Source: an uncultured Eubacteriales bacterium
GTDB taxonomy: Bacteria; Bacillota; Clostridia; Oscillospirales; CAG-272
DNA length: 64,000 nucleotides
NCBI GenBank assembly: GCA_934503195.1
Contig: CAKSVM010000002.1
Coordinates: 1 to 64,000, forward strand
Reading direction: 5' to 3'
A model generated the notes under the pieces. It ran no database searches, was not told where the DNA came from, and saw only the letters and a list, made by a program, of their open reading frames with translations. The stretch's first letter is position 1, and every line of letters begins with the position of its first letter. The position numbers and the translations under genes are program-made. Shown one piece after another: positions 42,645-50,641 of the stretch.

Positions 42645-44048
42645 TTGTTAAAATTCTCCGCGCCGATTATATTCTCGTATCTCCTTCAGCAGATCTATAC
42701 GATCAGCGACGCCGCGATCTGCGGGCAGACCCTCAGCGCGGATGAGGTCGCCGGGGTCAATGACGTATTTCCGCTGATGTTCATCTTCCTTCAGTTCGCG
42801 TTCGGCTGTACGGCCGGGTTCTCGGTAATAACGTCGCTGAAGCTCGGCGAGGGCGACCGGGAAGGCGTCCGCAAATCCTTCGCCGCTCAGCTTGTCTTAG
42901 GCGGCGTTGTGACGCTGATTCTGACCGCTCTCGCGATCCTGACTCTCGATCCTCTGCTCCGCTTCATCGGGCTTTCCGAGGCGAATTTCGGCGTCTGGAG
43001 GGCGGCGTACGACTACTCGCTCGTGATCTTCATCGGAATCTTCGCTCAGCTTTACTATAATCTCATCTGCTCGGTGCTGCGGAGTCTGGGCGACTCGGTG
43101 ACGCCGCTTGTCTTCCTCTTCATCTCGACCGCGCTGAATATCGGACTCGATCTTCTCTTCATTATGACCTTCGGGTGGGGAGTGATCGGCGCGGCGTCGG
43201 CGACCGTGCTGGCGCAGGCTCTGAGCGCGGCGGCCTGCCTTGTATATACCTTCGCGAAATATCCCGAGCTGAGGCTTTCGCGCGGGGATTTCGGCTTCGA
43301 TCTTCCGCTTCATCTGCGGCATTTGCGGCAGGGGATACCGCTCGGCTTGCAGTTTTCGGTGCTGGCGGTCGGAATCATCGTGATGCAGTCCGCGCTTGTG
43401 AGCTTCGACCTCGGGGCGGACGGAATCATGGCGGCGGGGAATCCGGCTCAGAACGGCTTCGGCGCGGCGAACAAGCTGAACAACTTTCTGATGTGTCCGA
43501 TGAGCGCGCTCGGGGCGGCGATTGTCAGCTTCAACGCGCAGAATCTCGGCGCGGGGCGTCAGGATCGGATCCGGCGCGGGACGATAAAGAGTCTTCTCAT
43601 CGGACTCTGTATGTACGTTGTCCTCGGCGGAATCGGGCTTCTGCTGACCACTGGCGGCGCGTATCAGTATATCTTCATGAGCGCGGACAAGATCAGCGTC
43701 GAGTCGATAAGGTTCGGGAACATTTATCTTTACGTGGATCTTGCGATGTACTTCATGCTGGCGGCACTTTTCGTGCTGAGGTCAGGCGTGCAGGGAGTCG
43801 GGCATTCGGAGTTCACGCTTCTCGCGGGATGCGCGGAGCTTACGGCGCGGATTCTGATATGCAGTCTGCTTCCGGCGGCGGTGAACGGCGGCGCGATCGA
43901 TTCCTCGGCGTCGACTCTGGCGTATGCCGCGCTCTGCTTCGGCGATCCCGGCGCGTGGACTCTGGCGGTTCTGTCGCTTCTCTGGCCGACCGGGAAGTAT
44001 CTGCTTTGCGGGAAAAGGGCGGAGAAGGCCGGAACGGGGGAAAAGTGA
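42645..44048 (+). CDS. MATE-family efflux transporter
   Basis: A polytopic (about 12 helices) multidrug/toxin exporter: LKFSAPIIFSYLLQQIYTISDAAICGQ, SVLRSLGDSVTPLVFLFISTALNIGLD, AAIVSFNAQNLGAG are family signatures. 467 aa from the TTG at 42645, but the same frame continues upstream with family-like sequence (DLVSGGEGKVLLKF) and no ATG, GTG or TTG until a stop at 42555. The true start may be a rare ATT near 42579, next to a GTGGGGG site. Substrate unknown; exports cations or drugs with Na+ or H+. Confidence 0.87.
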   Translation: MLKFSAPIIFSYLLQQIYTISDAAICGQTLSADEVAGVNDVFPLMFIFLQFAFGCTAGFSVITSLKLGEGDREGVRKSFAAQLVLGGVVTLILTALAILTLDPLLRFIGLSEANFGVWRAAYDYSLVIFIGIFAQLYYNLICSVLRSLGDSVTPLVFLFISTALNIGLDLLFIMTFGWGVIGAASATVLAQALSAAACLVYTFAKYPELRLSRGDFGFDLPLHLRHLRQGIPLGLQFSVLAVGIIVMQSALVSFDLGADGIMAAGNPAQNGFGAANKLNNFLMCPMSALGAAIVSFNAQNLGAGRQDRIRRGTIKSLLIGLCMYVVLGGIGLLLTTGGAYQYIFMSADKISVESIRFGNIYLYVDLAMYFMLAALFVLRSGVQGVGHSEFTLLAGCAELTARILICSLLPAAVNGGAIDSSASTLAYAALCFGDPGAWTLAVLSLLWPTGKYLLCGKRAEKAGTGEK

Positions 44049-44059
44049 ACAAACGGAAA

Positions 44060-44083
44060 GGCTCGGCTCTGCCGGGCTTTTTT
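44060..44083 (+). terminator. Terminator of the MATE gene
   Basis: GCTCGGC / GCCGGGC stem, TCT loop and TTTTTT tail. Confidence 0.85.
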
Positions 44084-44094
44084 GTATGGGACAC

Positions 44095-44129
44095 GAAAAA
44101 ACAGGACCTTTCGGTTTGAAAAGTCCTGT
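44095..44129 (-). terminator. Terminator of the disrupted tRNA locus
   Basis: Minus strand ACAGGACTT / AAGGTCCTGT stem followed by TTTTTT, placed just 3' of the tRNA CCA remnant at 44134. It marks the original end of a minus-strand tRNA transcript. Confidence 0.75.
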
Positions 44130-44133
44130 AAAA

Positions 44134-44155
44134 TGGTCGGAGTGAGGTGATTCGA
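44134..44155 (-). other. attL: 3' end of a tRNA gene, probably tRNA-Pro, left by prophage integration
   Basis: Read on the minus strand this is TCGAAT (T loop), CACCT (T-stem 3' side), CACTCCG (acceptor 3' side), A, CCA. CACTCCG-A-CCA is the usual 3' end of tRNA-Pro. Sequence beyond 44155 no longer fits a tRNA. The phage replaced the rest, so an intact tRNA is expected at the other junction, outside the window. Confidence 0.75.
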
Positions 44156-44191
44156 TGAAATGCCGATAATTCCTGACAAATTCGGGATTTC

Positions 44192-44212
44192 TACACGATT
44201 TTTACACGATTT
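44192..44212. repeat. Direct repeat near attL, possible integrase arm sites
   Basis: TACACGATTT occurs at 44192-44201 and 44203-44212, an 11-bp step (one DNA turn), just inside the left junction and overlapping the integrase stop. Confidence 0.5.
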
Positions 44213-45347
44213 ATTCGGAAAAAGCCGGAATCCGATCTAAAACCCTGACCGCGCGTTCCTCTTCGCGAGGGTAAAGATGCGCGTAGGTCTGCCATGTCGT
44301 TTCGACGTTTGAGTGACCGAGACGGCGCGCGACTTCCTGAATGTTTATCCCCTCGTTCGCGAGAAGCGAGGCGTGCGTGTGGCGAAAATCGTGTATTCGG
44401 ATATGCGGCAGTCCGGCGGCTTTGGAGTAAGTGGTATTCCGGAGTTCGATTGAGGCGTCGCGAAGCGCACGAACCCCACCGCATACCCGGAAGTCCTCGG
44501 TGAAACGCGAATCTGCCGCCTGAAGCTTTCTCTGCTCGGAGAGGACAGTCATCAGCGGCGCGGGAATCTGAAGATCGCGGTAGGACGAGCGGTTCTTCGG
44601 AGAAGTTTCGACATCCTCGCCTCGGAGCTTCTGAGTCAGACTCCGGCGGATGTGCAGGACATTGCCGTCGATGTCCGACCATTTCAGCGCGTTTATCTCG
44701 CCCTTGCGTGCGCCCGTGTAGACCGCAAGCGCGAAGAAGGTGTAATAACCGTAGTCGGCGATGTCGCCGGACTGTGCGGCGTCATGCGCGGCTGTGAGGT
44801 ACTTTCCGACCTGCTCGGCGGTGTAGAAGTGCAGACGCTCCCGCGGGAGATCAAATTCGGAGTTCCGGAAGTTGCCGAGAGTCTTAAGCGGGTTTTTCAC
44901 GATGTAGCCCATCCGTTCGGCGAAGCTCAGCATGGCGGAGAACTGCGTGAAGTAGTTCTGACAGGTCTTGCAGGAATATCCGCGGGCGGCGATCGAGTTC
45001 TTCCATTTCTGCGCCTGCGGGAGATCGAAGTCAGCGAGCTTCACGCCGCCGACCTCGGGCAGAATGACGTTCTCGAACATCTGGCGTTTCTTGTCGAGAG
45101 TCGTCCCGCGGAACTCGGAGCGGACAGAGTCAATATACTCATCGTAGAGCGACGAGAGGGTCAGCTTCTTTTCGACCGGAGACTTTTTCAGCTCCTCGGA
45201 GAGCCTGCGTTCGAGGTCCTTCGCCTCGGTCGCGCCGTAAGCGACGCGCGTCAGCTGGCGCGGCTTGCCGGACTGGTCGACGTAGTTGATCCGGACGCGG
45301 TACTGCTGTTTGCCGTCCTTTTTCTGGTCGGTTTTGTAGATCGGCAT
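44211..45347 (-). CDS. int: Phage tyrosine recombinase (integrase)
   Basis: 378 aa: N-terminal arm-type DNA-binding domain, SAM-like core-binding domain (~62-150), and a catalytic domain with R214 (TGARKGE), H319-x2-R322 (HDFRHTH), H345 (LGHSN) and nucleophile Y355 (TYAHLYP). It recombines attP with the tRNA 3' end at attB. ATG 45347 has GGAG nine bases upstream. Its coding end lies 55 bp from attL, as usual for prophages. Confidence 0.94.
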   Translation of the reverse strand: MPIYKTDQKKDGKQQYRVRINYVDQSGKPRQLTRVAYGATEAKDLERRLSEELKKSPVEKKLTLSSLYDEYIDSVRSEFRGTTLDKKRQMFENVILPEVGGVKLADFDLPQAQKWKNSIAARGYSCKTCQNYFTQFSAMLSFAERMGYIVKNPLKTLGNFRNSEFDLPRERLHFYTAEQVGKYLTAAHDAAQSGDIADYGYYTFFALAVYTGARKGEINALKWSDIDGNVLHIRRSLTQKLRGEDVETSPKNRSSYRDLQIPAPLMTVLSEQRKLQAADSRFTEDFRVCGGVRALRDASIELRNTTYSKAAGLPHIRIHDFRHTHASLLANEGINIQEVARRLGHSNVETTWQTYAHLYPREEERAVRVLDRIPAFSE

Positions 45348-45462
45348 TTTGTGGAACTCCTTTCGCAAAGTAAAAGTCCGTGAATTCTGCTTATCCCGGA
45401 TAATGGGCGCGTACTCTCACGGACTGGCTGATATTTTTCGCGGACGTCTCCGCTATGGGTAT

Positions 45463-45491
45463 ATTATACACCTTTTGCGTGAGGTTGTCAA
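45463..45491 (-). promoter_or_regulatory. Perfect consensus promoter of int
   Basis: Minus strand TTGACA (45491-45486), 17-bp spacer, TATAAT (45468-45463). The 116-bp leader contains a GCGGA/TCCGC hairpin near 45440-45453. Confidence 0.88.
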
Positions 45492-45535
45492 GATGGGGGG
45501 GAGCATTTTCGTGAGGTCACGAAGATGGTCACTCG

Positions 45536-47101
45536 TCACCTTCGGTATTTTTTATCCCATTCCTGTTGCTTCGAACGAATATACAGCCAATACAGAATAT
45601 TGCCTATTCCACAGGTTAGAAAGAAGAGTATGATATGTACCGCGTATTCGTTTTTCGGACGGGAAGGAATAGTCTCGCTCGGATAATAAACATAGTCATT
45701 CTCATCATCCCCCTCATCGGCGTCAGGCGGGACTTCCAGAATGTTTGCTCTGCTGTACACCTCACCGATCAGACTGCTGTTGTCTGATAAAGAAGCGGTT
45801 ATCAGCAAGCCCGCATCATGTAATGATAAAACACGACCCTGAGCGGGCATTGTTGCCATTACATTATCAAAAAGCTCCAGATATTTTTCAATGCTCATGT
45901 TTTCCGCGAGCAGATAAACTTTCAATTTGTCGATGGGAGCTTGATTTATCAAGAGCCGATCATCAATGTCGAATTGCGTAGACACTACGTTGATCGAGTA
46001 ATACAAGACCTCGCTTATTGCCCATATTGCGCAATCATACCGATTGTTTGCCCCGAAGAAGTCAGCCATACGTTGTTTGATATCCATGTGGATGAAATCA
46101 TCGTGGTTCTCGTCACAAAGCGATAGACGACGGTTGAGTTCATTGAATATTACTTCATCGGAAGACGCACCCGGATTCTGTGACATTAACTTCGACATGG
46201 TACACATAGAAATTCCGTATTGCGGCTTTGGATGGAATTTTCTTACCCATGCGTTTGAGCTGATCTCGCTATCGCCCATTTCAGTCAGTTCGCCATTTTT
46301 TATGAATCCTCTGTTTTCGAGCGATTTGAGCAGAGCGGGAACGTCAGACACGCCATATGTACTTTGCCAGAATTTCGCGATTGGTTTTCCGGAATAATAT
46401 TTTTTTGCGTATGTCAGCAAAAGTATCTCATGTGGATATAGTCCTGACGTACTCTTGCCGCATAGCTCCGTTTTGTAATAAAAATCCGTTGACGGACAGT
46501 ATTGGCTGTACGTAGAAGGCGCGGTACGAGTGTTTGATGAGACGCCGGAGTTGCTTGAAGCGATGTCATTGCCATCGTCGGATTCAGCGATCTGCCGTAA
46601 CTGATTTATGTAATCGAGATTGGTTTTATAAAGAGATTCGTAGTAATCTTCGACTGAATCGCAGAAATCCAATACTTTTTGCTTTCTTGTGGATTCCTGC
46701 TTATAGCTCTCAACAATATGTTTAATACCACGTGTTATAAAATTGTTGATCGAGGTCTCTTGCTTTTCGTAGATCAATTTTACGGCTTTTGCTGGTGGAG
46801 TGCCACGGAATGAGACGTAGTGAGAGATGCTTTCGAGTTTGAGAAAATTCAAAAGCATAAGATTATATCGTTTGAAATAAACGTCAGGCGTACAGGTTGA
46901 ATTGACTAGGTTCTTGCTTTCGTCACCGATTTTCAACCACTGCGGTGCCATGAATTCGGCATACTCGCGGCGACCTTTGACTGAACGCTTTGATTCCATC
47001 ATAGCGGTTTCTTTAATGTTTGCGCGATGTACATTAAATAAAGTCGAATCGCAAGGGATATTGGTAGGTGCAGGCTCTTGAACTGATAGATAGTCTTTCA
47101 T
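45536..47101 (-). CDS. Prophage cargo protein of unknown function, C-terminal membrane helix
   Basis: 521 aa, visibly richer in A/T than its neighbours. I do not recognise the family with confidence. Seen: an N-terminal helical, charged region (~35-170), a Ser-rich break (~183-200), a small domain at ~222-285 (YPHEILLLTYAKKYYSGKPIAKFW...ALLKSLENRGFIKNG) resembling a helix-turn-helix-like or SAP-like fold, an acidic stretch before the end (PPDADEGDDEND), and one transmembrane helix at ~489-508. The position between int and the repressor is the classic place for lysogeny-expressed cargo such as superinfection exclusion or anti-phage genes; that role is an inference. Confidence 0.7.
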   Translation of the reverse strand: MKDYLSVQEPAPTNIPCDSTLFNVHRANIKETAMMESKRSVKGRREYAEFMAPQWLKIGDESKNLVNSTCTPDVYFKRYNLMLLNFLKLESISHYVSFRGTPPAKAVKLIYEKQETSINNFITRGIKHIVESYKQESTRKQKVLDFCDSVEDYYESLYKTNLDYINQLRQIAESDDGNDIASSNSGVSSNTRTAPSTYSQYCPSTDFYYKTELCGKSTSGLYPHEILLLTYAKKYYSGKPIAKFWQSTYGVSDVPALLKSLENRGFIKNGELTEMGDSEISSNAWVRKFHPKPQYGISMCTMSKLMSQNPGASSDEVIFNELNRRLSLCDENHDDFIHMDIKQRMADFFGANNRYDCAIWAISEVLYYSINVVSTQFDIDDRLLINQAPIDKLKVYLLAENMSIEKYLELFDNVMATMPAQGRVLSLHDAGLLITASLSDNSSLIGEVYSRANILEVPPDADEGDDENDYVYYPSETIPSRPKNEYAVHIILFFLTCGIGNILYWLYIRSKQQEWDKKYRR

Positions 47102-47139
47102 AAAATAATATCACCTCAATTTTTCTTACTTTCAACCCA

Positions 47140-47159
47140 CACTGTCATCATAGACAGTG
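47140..47159. other. Perfect hairpin between immA and the cargo gene
   Basis: CACTGTC / GACAGTG with a 6-nt loop; no T-run, so attenuation or operator are the options. Confidence 0.5.
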
Positions 47160-47166
47160 ACATAAT

Positions 47167-47601
47167 TTATAGTCCTTCAACCCTGAGCCGCGCGATCTTC
47201 TCGTCAACCCCGAACATCTTGCCGAGCTGTTCATACGTGAAGTGTCTGTACTCGTCAAGGTCATCATCGCTGATAAGCAGACAGGACGCGAAGTAAGTCG
47301 CTTCCTTTTCATATCGGCTGATCGGATACAAGGTATGATTCCGGAGAAAATGCGTGTTGTTGTCCGGATGCAGAATGGCGTGTCCGAGTTCGTGGGCGCA
47401 CACAAATCTCTGCTCCCCGCGCGTAAGCTGTGAGTTGATATGTATGAATTTCTGCCTGTATGCTGTATTATAGAATCCGTTTATCTGATATAGCGGCTCA
47501 AAGGTGACGATGATTCCGAGTGAGCGCGCTATACAGCACGGGTCACGGCTGTATTCGTCAGCGAGCTTCGCGGCGATGCCGGAGATTGCATCAGCCTTCA
47601 T
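47167..47601 (-). CDS. ImmA/IrrE-family metallopeptidase
   Basis: A 144-aa zinc protease with H70-E-L-G-H74 and a downstream E (EKEATYFASCLL). In ICEBs1-type elements ImmA cleaves the ImmR-like repressor to induce the element. It overlaps the repressor gene by 11 nt, so the pair probably forms the lysogeny control module. Confidence 0.9.
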   Translation of the reverse strand: MKADAISGIAAKLADEYSRDPCCIARSLGIIVTFEPLYQINGFYNTAYRQKFIHINSQLTRGEQRFVCAHELGHAILHPDNNTHFLRNHTLYPISRYEKEATYFASCLLISDDDLDEYRHFTYEQLGKMFGVDEKIARLRVEGL

Positions 47602-48064
47602 TATTTGAATCCTTCCGGTATTTTTTCGGTGTGTATTTTTGCTTCGCGATCAGCTTGCCCATTCTTATTGAGTTTTCGATAGACTTGATCAGCGCGTCGC
47701 GCGTCTCGTCGTCAAGTTCAAGCGGCTCGCCGTCGAACATTAACGCTTCTCCGGTCGAACCGAGGTCTTCGAGGACGGCGTTCAGTCGCTTTGAAATGTC
47801 GATCTCGTCCCGCTCTGTGATCGTCGGGGCAAAATCTCCTTCGCTCTGCGAGGGGGATTTTTTTGCTTTCGGCGTGTCTGTGCGTTCGAGAAGATAGTCG
47901 ACCGTTACATTGAAATACTTGGCGATCGCCGAAAGTGTTTCGGTATCCGGGTCACGTCTCCCGCATTCATACGCGCTGAGTGTATTCTGCGCTATGTTCA
48001 GAATCTTGCCGAGTTCTGTCTGAGACAGCCCATGTTGCTTTCTTAATTCTTTAATCCTTTCCAT
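47591..48064 (-). CDS. CI/ImmR-like XRE-family repressor
   Basis: 157 aa with an N-terminal lambda-repressor-like helix-turn-helix (LSQTELGKILNIAQNTLSAYECGRRDP, ~13-40) and an ImmR-like C-terminal region rather than a LexA peptidase domain, consistent with cleavage by the adjacent ImmA-type protease. It is transcribed divergently from the Cro-like gene across a 176-bp control region. Confidence 0.9.
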   Translation of the reverse strand: MERIKELRKQHGLSQTELGKILNIAQNTLSAYECGRRDPDTETLSAIAKYFNVTVDYLLERTDTPKAKKSPSQSEGDFAPTITERDEIDISKRLNAVLEDLGSTGEALMFDGEPLELDDETRDALIKSIENSIRMGKLIAKQKYTPKKYRKDSNNEG

Positions 48065-48087
48065 GACACAACTCCCTTTCTGTAATC

Positions 48088-48116
48088 ATAATATCACAAA
48101 TTGGGCTAAAAGTCAA
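48088..48116 (-). promoter_or_regulatory. Repressor promoter (lysogenic)
   Basis: Minus strand TTGACT (48116-48111), 17-bp spacer, TATTAT (48093-48088). Confidence 0.82.
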
Positions 48117-48132
48117 GGGGACGAAAAAAATA

Positions 48133-48181
48133 TTTTGAAAATATCTCAAAAAGGGCTTGACAAATAGCACGTAATGTGCTA
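48133..48181. promoter_or_regulatory. Operator-like dyads of the lysis-lysogeny switch
   Basis: TTTTGA-aaatatc-TCAAAA (48133-48151) lies between the divergent promoters, and TAGCAC-gtaat-GTGCTA (48165-48181) lies between the -35 and -10 boxes of the rightward promoter. A CAAGA/TCTTG dyad follows near 48194. Confidence 0.65.
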
Positions 48182-48185
48182 TAAT
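48157..48185 (+). promoter_or_regulatory. Rightward early promoter
   Basis: Perfect TTGACA (48157-48162), 17-bp spacer, TATAAT (48180-48185), with an operator-like dyad in the spacer. Confidence 0.9.
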
Positions 48186-48240
48186 CTTAATCAAGCAAGA
48201 GAAAATCTTGAAAATATCCGAAAAGGAGATAAAAAGCAAA

Positions 48241-48453
48241 ATGCGTAACTGGCTTACAGCACTTCGCAAAGCTCGCGGAATGACGCAGGCGAAACTTGCC
48301 AAAGCCGCCGGGATTTCGCAGAACTACCTCAGCGCGATTGAAGTCGGGCAACGGAATGTTCCGGTTTCAACAGCGAAGCGGATCGCGTCCGCGCTCGGCT
48401 TCGAGTGGCAGAGATTTTATGAAGACGAAAACGAAAAGGAGACAGCAAAATGA
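48241..48453 (+). CDS. Cro-like XRE-family regulator
   Basis: A 70-aa protein that is almost wholly one helix-turn-helix domain (MTQAKLAKAAGISQNYLSAIEVGQRNVP). First gene right of the early promoter; AAAAGGAGAT site before ATG 48241. Stop overlaps the next gene by 4 nt. Confidence 0.85.
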   Translation: MRNWLTALRKARGMTQAKLAKAAGISQNYLSAIEVGQRNVPVSTAKRIASALGFEWQRFYEDENEKETAK

Positions 48454-48782
48454 CCGAAACAATCATCCGGGTTTACACCGGAATCATCAAGACAATCAGA
48501 AAGCCCGACTGGAAAACCAGACAGACCGGCTACTACGAACTCGCCTACAAGGAGTTCGACGCGGAGACCGGCGAGCTGATCGGCGAAGGGACAGAGGACT
48601 TCACCGGCGAAAGAATGTGCGAGGAACTCAGGCAGTATGAAATCCTGCTCCGCGACGACGTGAGGAACGGCATAGACGAGCCTCACAGGTGGATATACGT
48701 TAGTAAGAATCAGGTCTACCCCGCAATCGCGGCTCGGTTCGTGTACGGCGAAGAAGTTTTAAGAGTCAAAAGAATACATTAA
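48450..48782 (+). CDS. Hypothetical early phage protein, 110 aa
   Basis: Not recognised. A mixed alpha/beta, charged small protein (RVYTGIIKTIRKPDWKTRQTGYYELAYKEF) without membrane segments or cysteines of note. Start ATGA-overlaps the cro stop, so it is translationally coupled in the early operon. Confidence 0.65.
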   Translation: MTETIIRVYTGIIKTIRKPDWKTRQTGYYELAYKEFDAETGELIGEGTEDFTGERMCEELRQYEILLRDDVRNGIDEPHRWIYVSKNQVYPAIAARFVYGEEVLRVKRIH

Positions 48783-48797
48783 GAGGAGATAAAGAAA

Positions 48798-49406
48798 ATG
48801 ACCATCAAAGAATTCACCGAGCGCACGGGTTTCTACCCGACCTACGAGCACTACAAGTTCATCGAGAAGTCCTATATGGACTTCGACGGCGACAAGGACG
48901 CCTTCTGCAAGGCGTTCCGCGAGAACACCGACGGCATCGCCGAGAAGATCACCCGCGAAGTTGAACGCTTCGTTGAAGAGCAGACCGAACTCGGAATGCA
49001 CGAACACGACGCGATGGAAGAGCGCATCGCGCGGCAGGCTGGCATCATAAACGATCTTCAGGCGCAGCTCGACGCCGAACTCGAATGGACGCCCTGCAAG
49101 GACGCCGGGACGCGGATGACTCAGCGCGACTACGTGAAGCTCAAAGAGGACAGGTTCACGAAGACGATGACCGATGAGGAAGCCGCGAACTTCATCGCCG
49201 AGGAACTCGGGTTCAACGCCGAGAGGGTGCGGATCATCCGCAAGGCTGAGACCTACGAGGTCAACAAGCACCGCCGGATGAGAGTCGCCGAGACCTACGA
49301 GCGCGAGCCGCTGTACGAGTCGACCGATTGGAACTACGTCAGATTCGATGTGTACGGCATGACGTACGAGTACGTCAACGGACAGCTCATGATGTACCAA
49401 AGATAA
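48798..49406 (+). CDS. Hypothetical early phage protein, 202 aa
   Basis: Not recognised. Acidic, mostly helical: an N-terminal domain (~1-60), a coiled-coil-like stretch (~55-95, EKITREVERFVEEQTELG...ARQAGIINDLQAQLDAELE), and a basic C-terminal half. AAGAGGAGAT ribosome site. Lies in the early operon after the Cro-like gene. Confidence 0.62.
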   Translation: MTIKEFTERTGFYPTYEHYKFIEKSYMDFDGDKDAFCKAFRENTDGIAEKITREVERFVEEQTELGMHEHDAMEERIARQAGIINDLQAQLDAELEWTPCKDAGTRMTQRDYVKLKEDRFTKTMTDEEAANFIAEELGFNAERVRIIRKAETYEVNKHRRMRVAETYEREPLYESTDWNYVRFDVYGMTYEYVNGQLMMYQR

Positions 49407-49418
49407 GGAGGCAAAGAA

Positions 49419-49613
49419 ATGAAGAAGTACAAGGTCTATGACCTTTATGAAAGTAAGGAAACCTTGGGCTACGCCGACACGATGGATGAGGTAAAGCTCA
49501 TGGCGAGAGATCAGGCGGAGGCTACTGACGGCGAGTGCCTCGTGGTCTGCGCGGAACTCAACCCCGACACGGGCAGGTATCGGTTCAGCGAATACAAAGA
49601 GGTCAAAATCTGA
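49419..49613 (+). CDS. Hypothetical small phage protein, 64 aa
   Basis: Not recognised. 64 aa (KKYKVYDLYESKETLGYADTMDE...); AAGGAGG site before ATG 49419. Plausible by ribosome site, coding bias and operon position. Confidence 0.6.
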   Translation: MKKYKVYDLYESKETLGYADTMDEVKLMARDQAEATDGECLVVCAELNPDTGRYRFSEYKEVKI

Positions 49614-49625
49614 TCGCAGAGTGAG

Positions 49626-49642
49626 GGAGCACCGAGTGCTCC
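49626..49642. other. Perfect small hairpin upstream of the antirepressor
   Basis: GGAGCAC / GTGCTCC with CGA loop in the 94-bp gap; a second weaker GTCGG / CCGAC pair follows near 49657-49674. Possible partial terminator or translation control. Confidence 0.5.
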
Positions 49643-49707
49643 TGTAATGCGGGAACGTCGGTCACAACCCCGACGAATCGCAGAATTTTCAAAAAGGAGA
49701 AACCACA

Positions 49708-50319
49708 ATGGAAAACGAAAACAAGATTCAGGTCTTCGAGAAAGAAGAATTCGGCAAAGTCCGCACGCTCATGCGTGACGGCGAGCCGTGGGCAGTCGGC
49801 AAGGATGTAGCCGAAGCCCTCGGTTACAAGAACCCGCAGGAAGCGGTCAGAATGCACGTAGACCCCGAAGACAAAGGGGTGAGCAAAACTCTCACCCCTC
49901 GCGGAGAGCAGGACGTAACCCTCATCAACGAATCCGGCTTATACTCCCTCATCCTCTCATCAAAGCTCCCGAAGGCGAAGGAGTTCAAACGCTGGATAAC
50001 CTCCGAGGTCCTGCCCGCGCTCCGCAAGACCGGACACTACGGCACGGCGAAAGCTCCCGACGCCGCCGGAACGGTCGCGCTGATCGAATCGCTCCGGAAG
50101 ATCATGGAGTCACAGCGCAGTCACCCGGTCGAAATCGCCGAGATGGCGAAGTCGCTCTGCGAACAGGCAGGAATCGCGCTTCCCGAGAGCTTCATCTGCA
50201 ACCGCTACTTCCCGACCGCCCCGCTCGGTCAGAGCAAACAGGACAAGCTCGACTACATCTTCGATTTCACGCACATGGATCGCTTCCAGTTCGAGGCGAA
50301 GTACAAGACAAAGGAGTGA
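49708..50319 (+). CDS. BRO-N domain phage antirepressor
   Basis: 203 aa. Residues ~5-105 are a BRO-N DNA-binding domain (VRTLMRDGEPWAVGKDVAEALGYKNPQEAVRMHV...LINESGLYSLILSSKLPKAKEFKRWITSEVLPALRKTG). The C-terminal part is a variable domain without an obvious KilA or ANT motif. Such proteins bind or titrate repressors to promote induction. Confidence 0.88.
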   Translation: MENENKIQVFEKEEFGKVRTLMRDGEPWAVGKDVAEALGYKNPQEAVRMHVDPEDKGVSKTLTPRGEQDVTLINESGLYSLILSSKLPKAKEFKRWITSEVLPALRKTGHYGTAKAPDAAGTVALIESLRKIMESQRSHPVEIAEMAKSLCEQAGIALPESFICNRYFPTAPLGQSKQDKLDYIFDFTHMDRFQFEAKYKTKE

Positions 50320-50323
50320 TAAG

Positions 50324-50641
50324 ATGATCAACGTCCCGACTATAACGAGCGTCGAAGCCGCGCTCGACACCTTCTACAAGTTCCCTCAGCTCGGGAATAA
50401 GGAAATAAAGCTGATCTTCGGGCAGATCGGCTCGGCGAAGATATGTGAGCTGAAAGTCCTCGCCCGCGAGAAGATGAAGGAGCAGAATCAGCCGCTCTGG
50501 AACAACAAGACAGTAAACACCGACAGCGCGTATCAGGCGTGGGGACTCGACGTCGCCGACCTCGAACGCCGATACGCGAGACTCAAACGAATGGAGAAGG
50601 CAAATGGAGAAGAACATTCCCGGACTGAAAAAGGCGTATAA
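50324..50641 (+). CDS. Hypothetical phage protein, 105 aa
   Basis: Not firmly recognised. Small helical protein (GNKEIKLIFGQIGSAKICELKVLAREKM) suggesting a DNA-binding helix pair. 4 bp after the antirepressor; overlaps the next gene by 38 nt. Confidence 0.6.
   Translation: MINVPTITSVEAALDTFYKFPQLGNKEIKLIFGQIGSAKICELKVLAREKMKEQNQPLWNNKTVNTDSAYQAWGLDVADLERRYARLKRMEKANGEEHSRTEKGV

Noticed and set aside
47140..47159. Intrinsic terminator of immA
   Set aside because: Perfect stem but no T-run on either strand; left as an unassigned hairpin.
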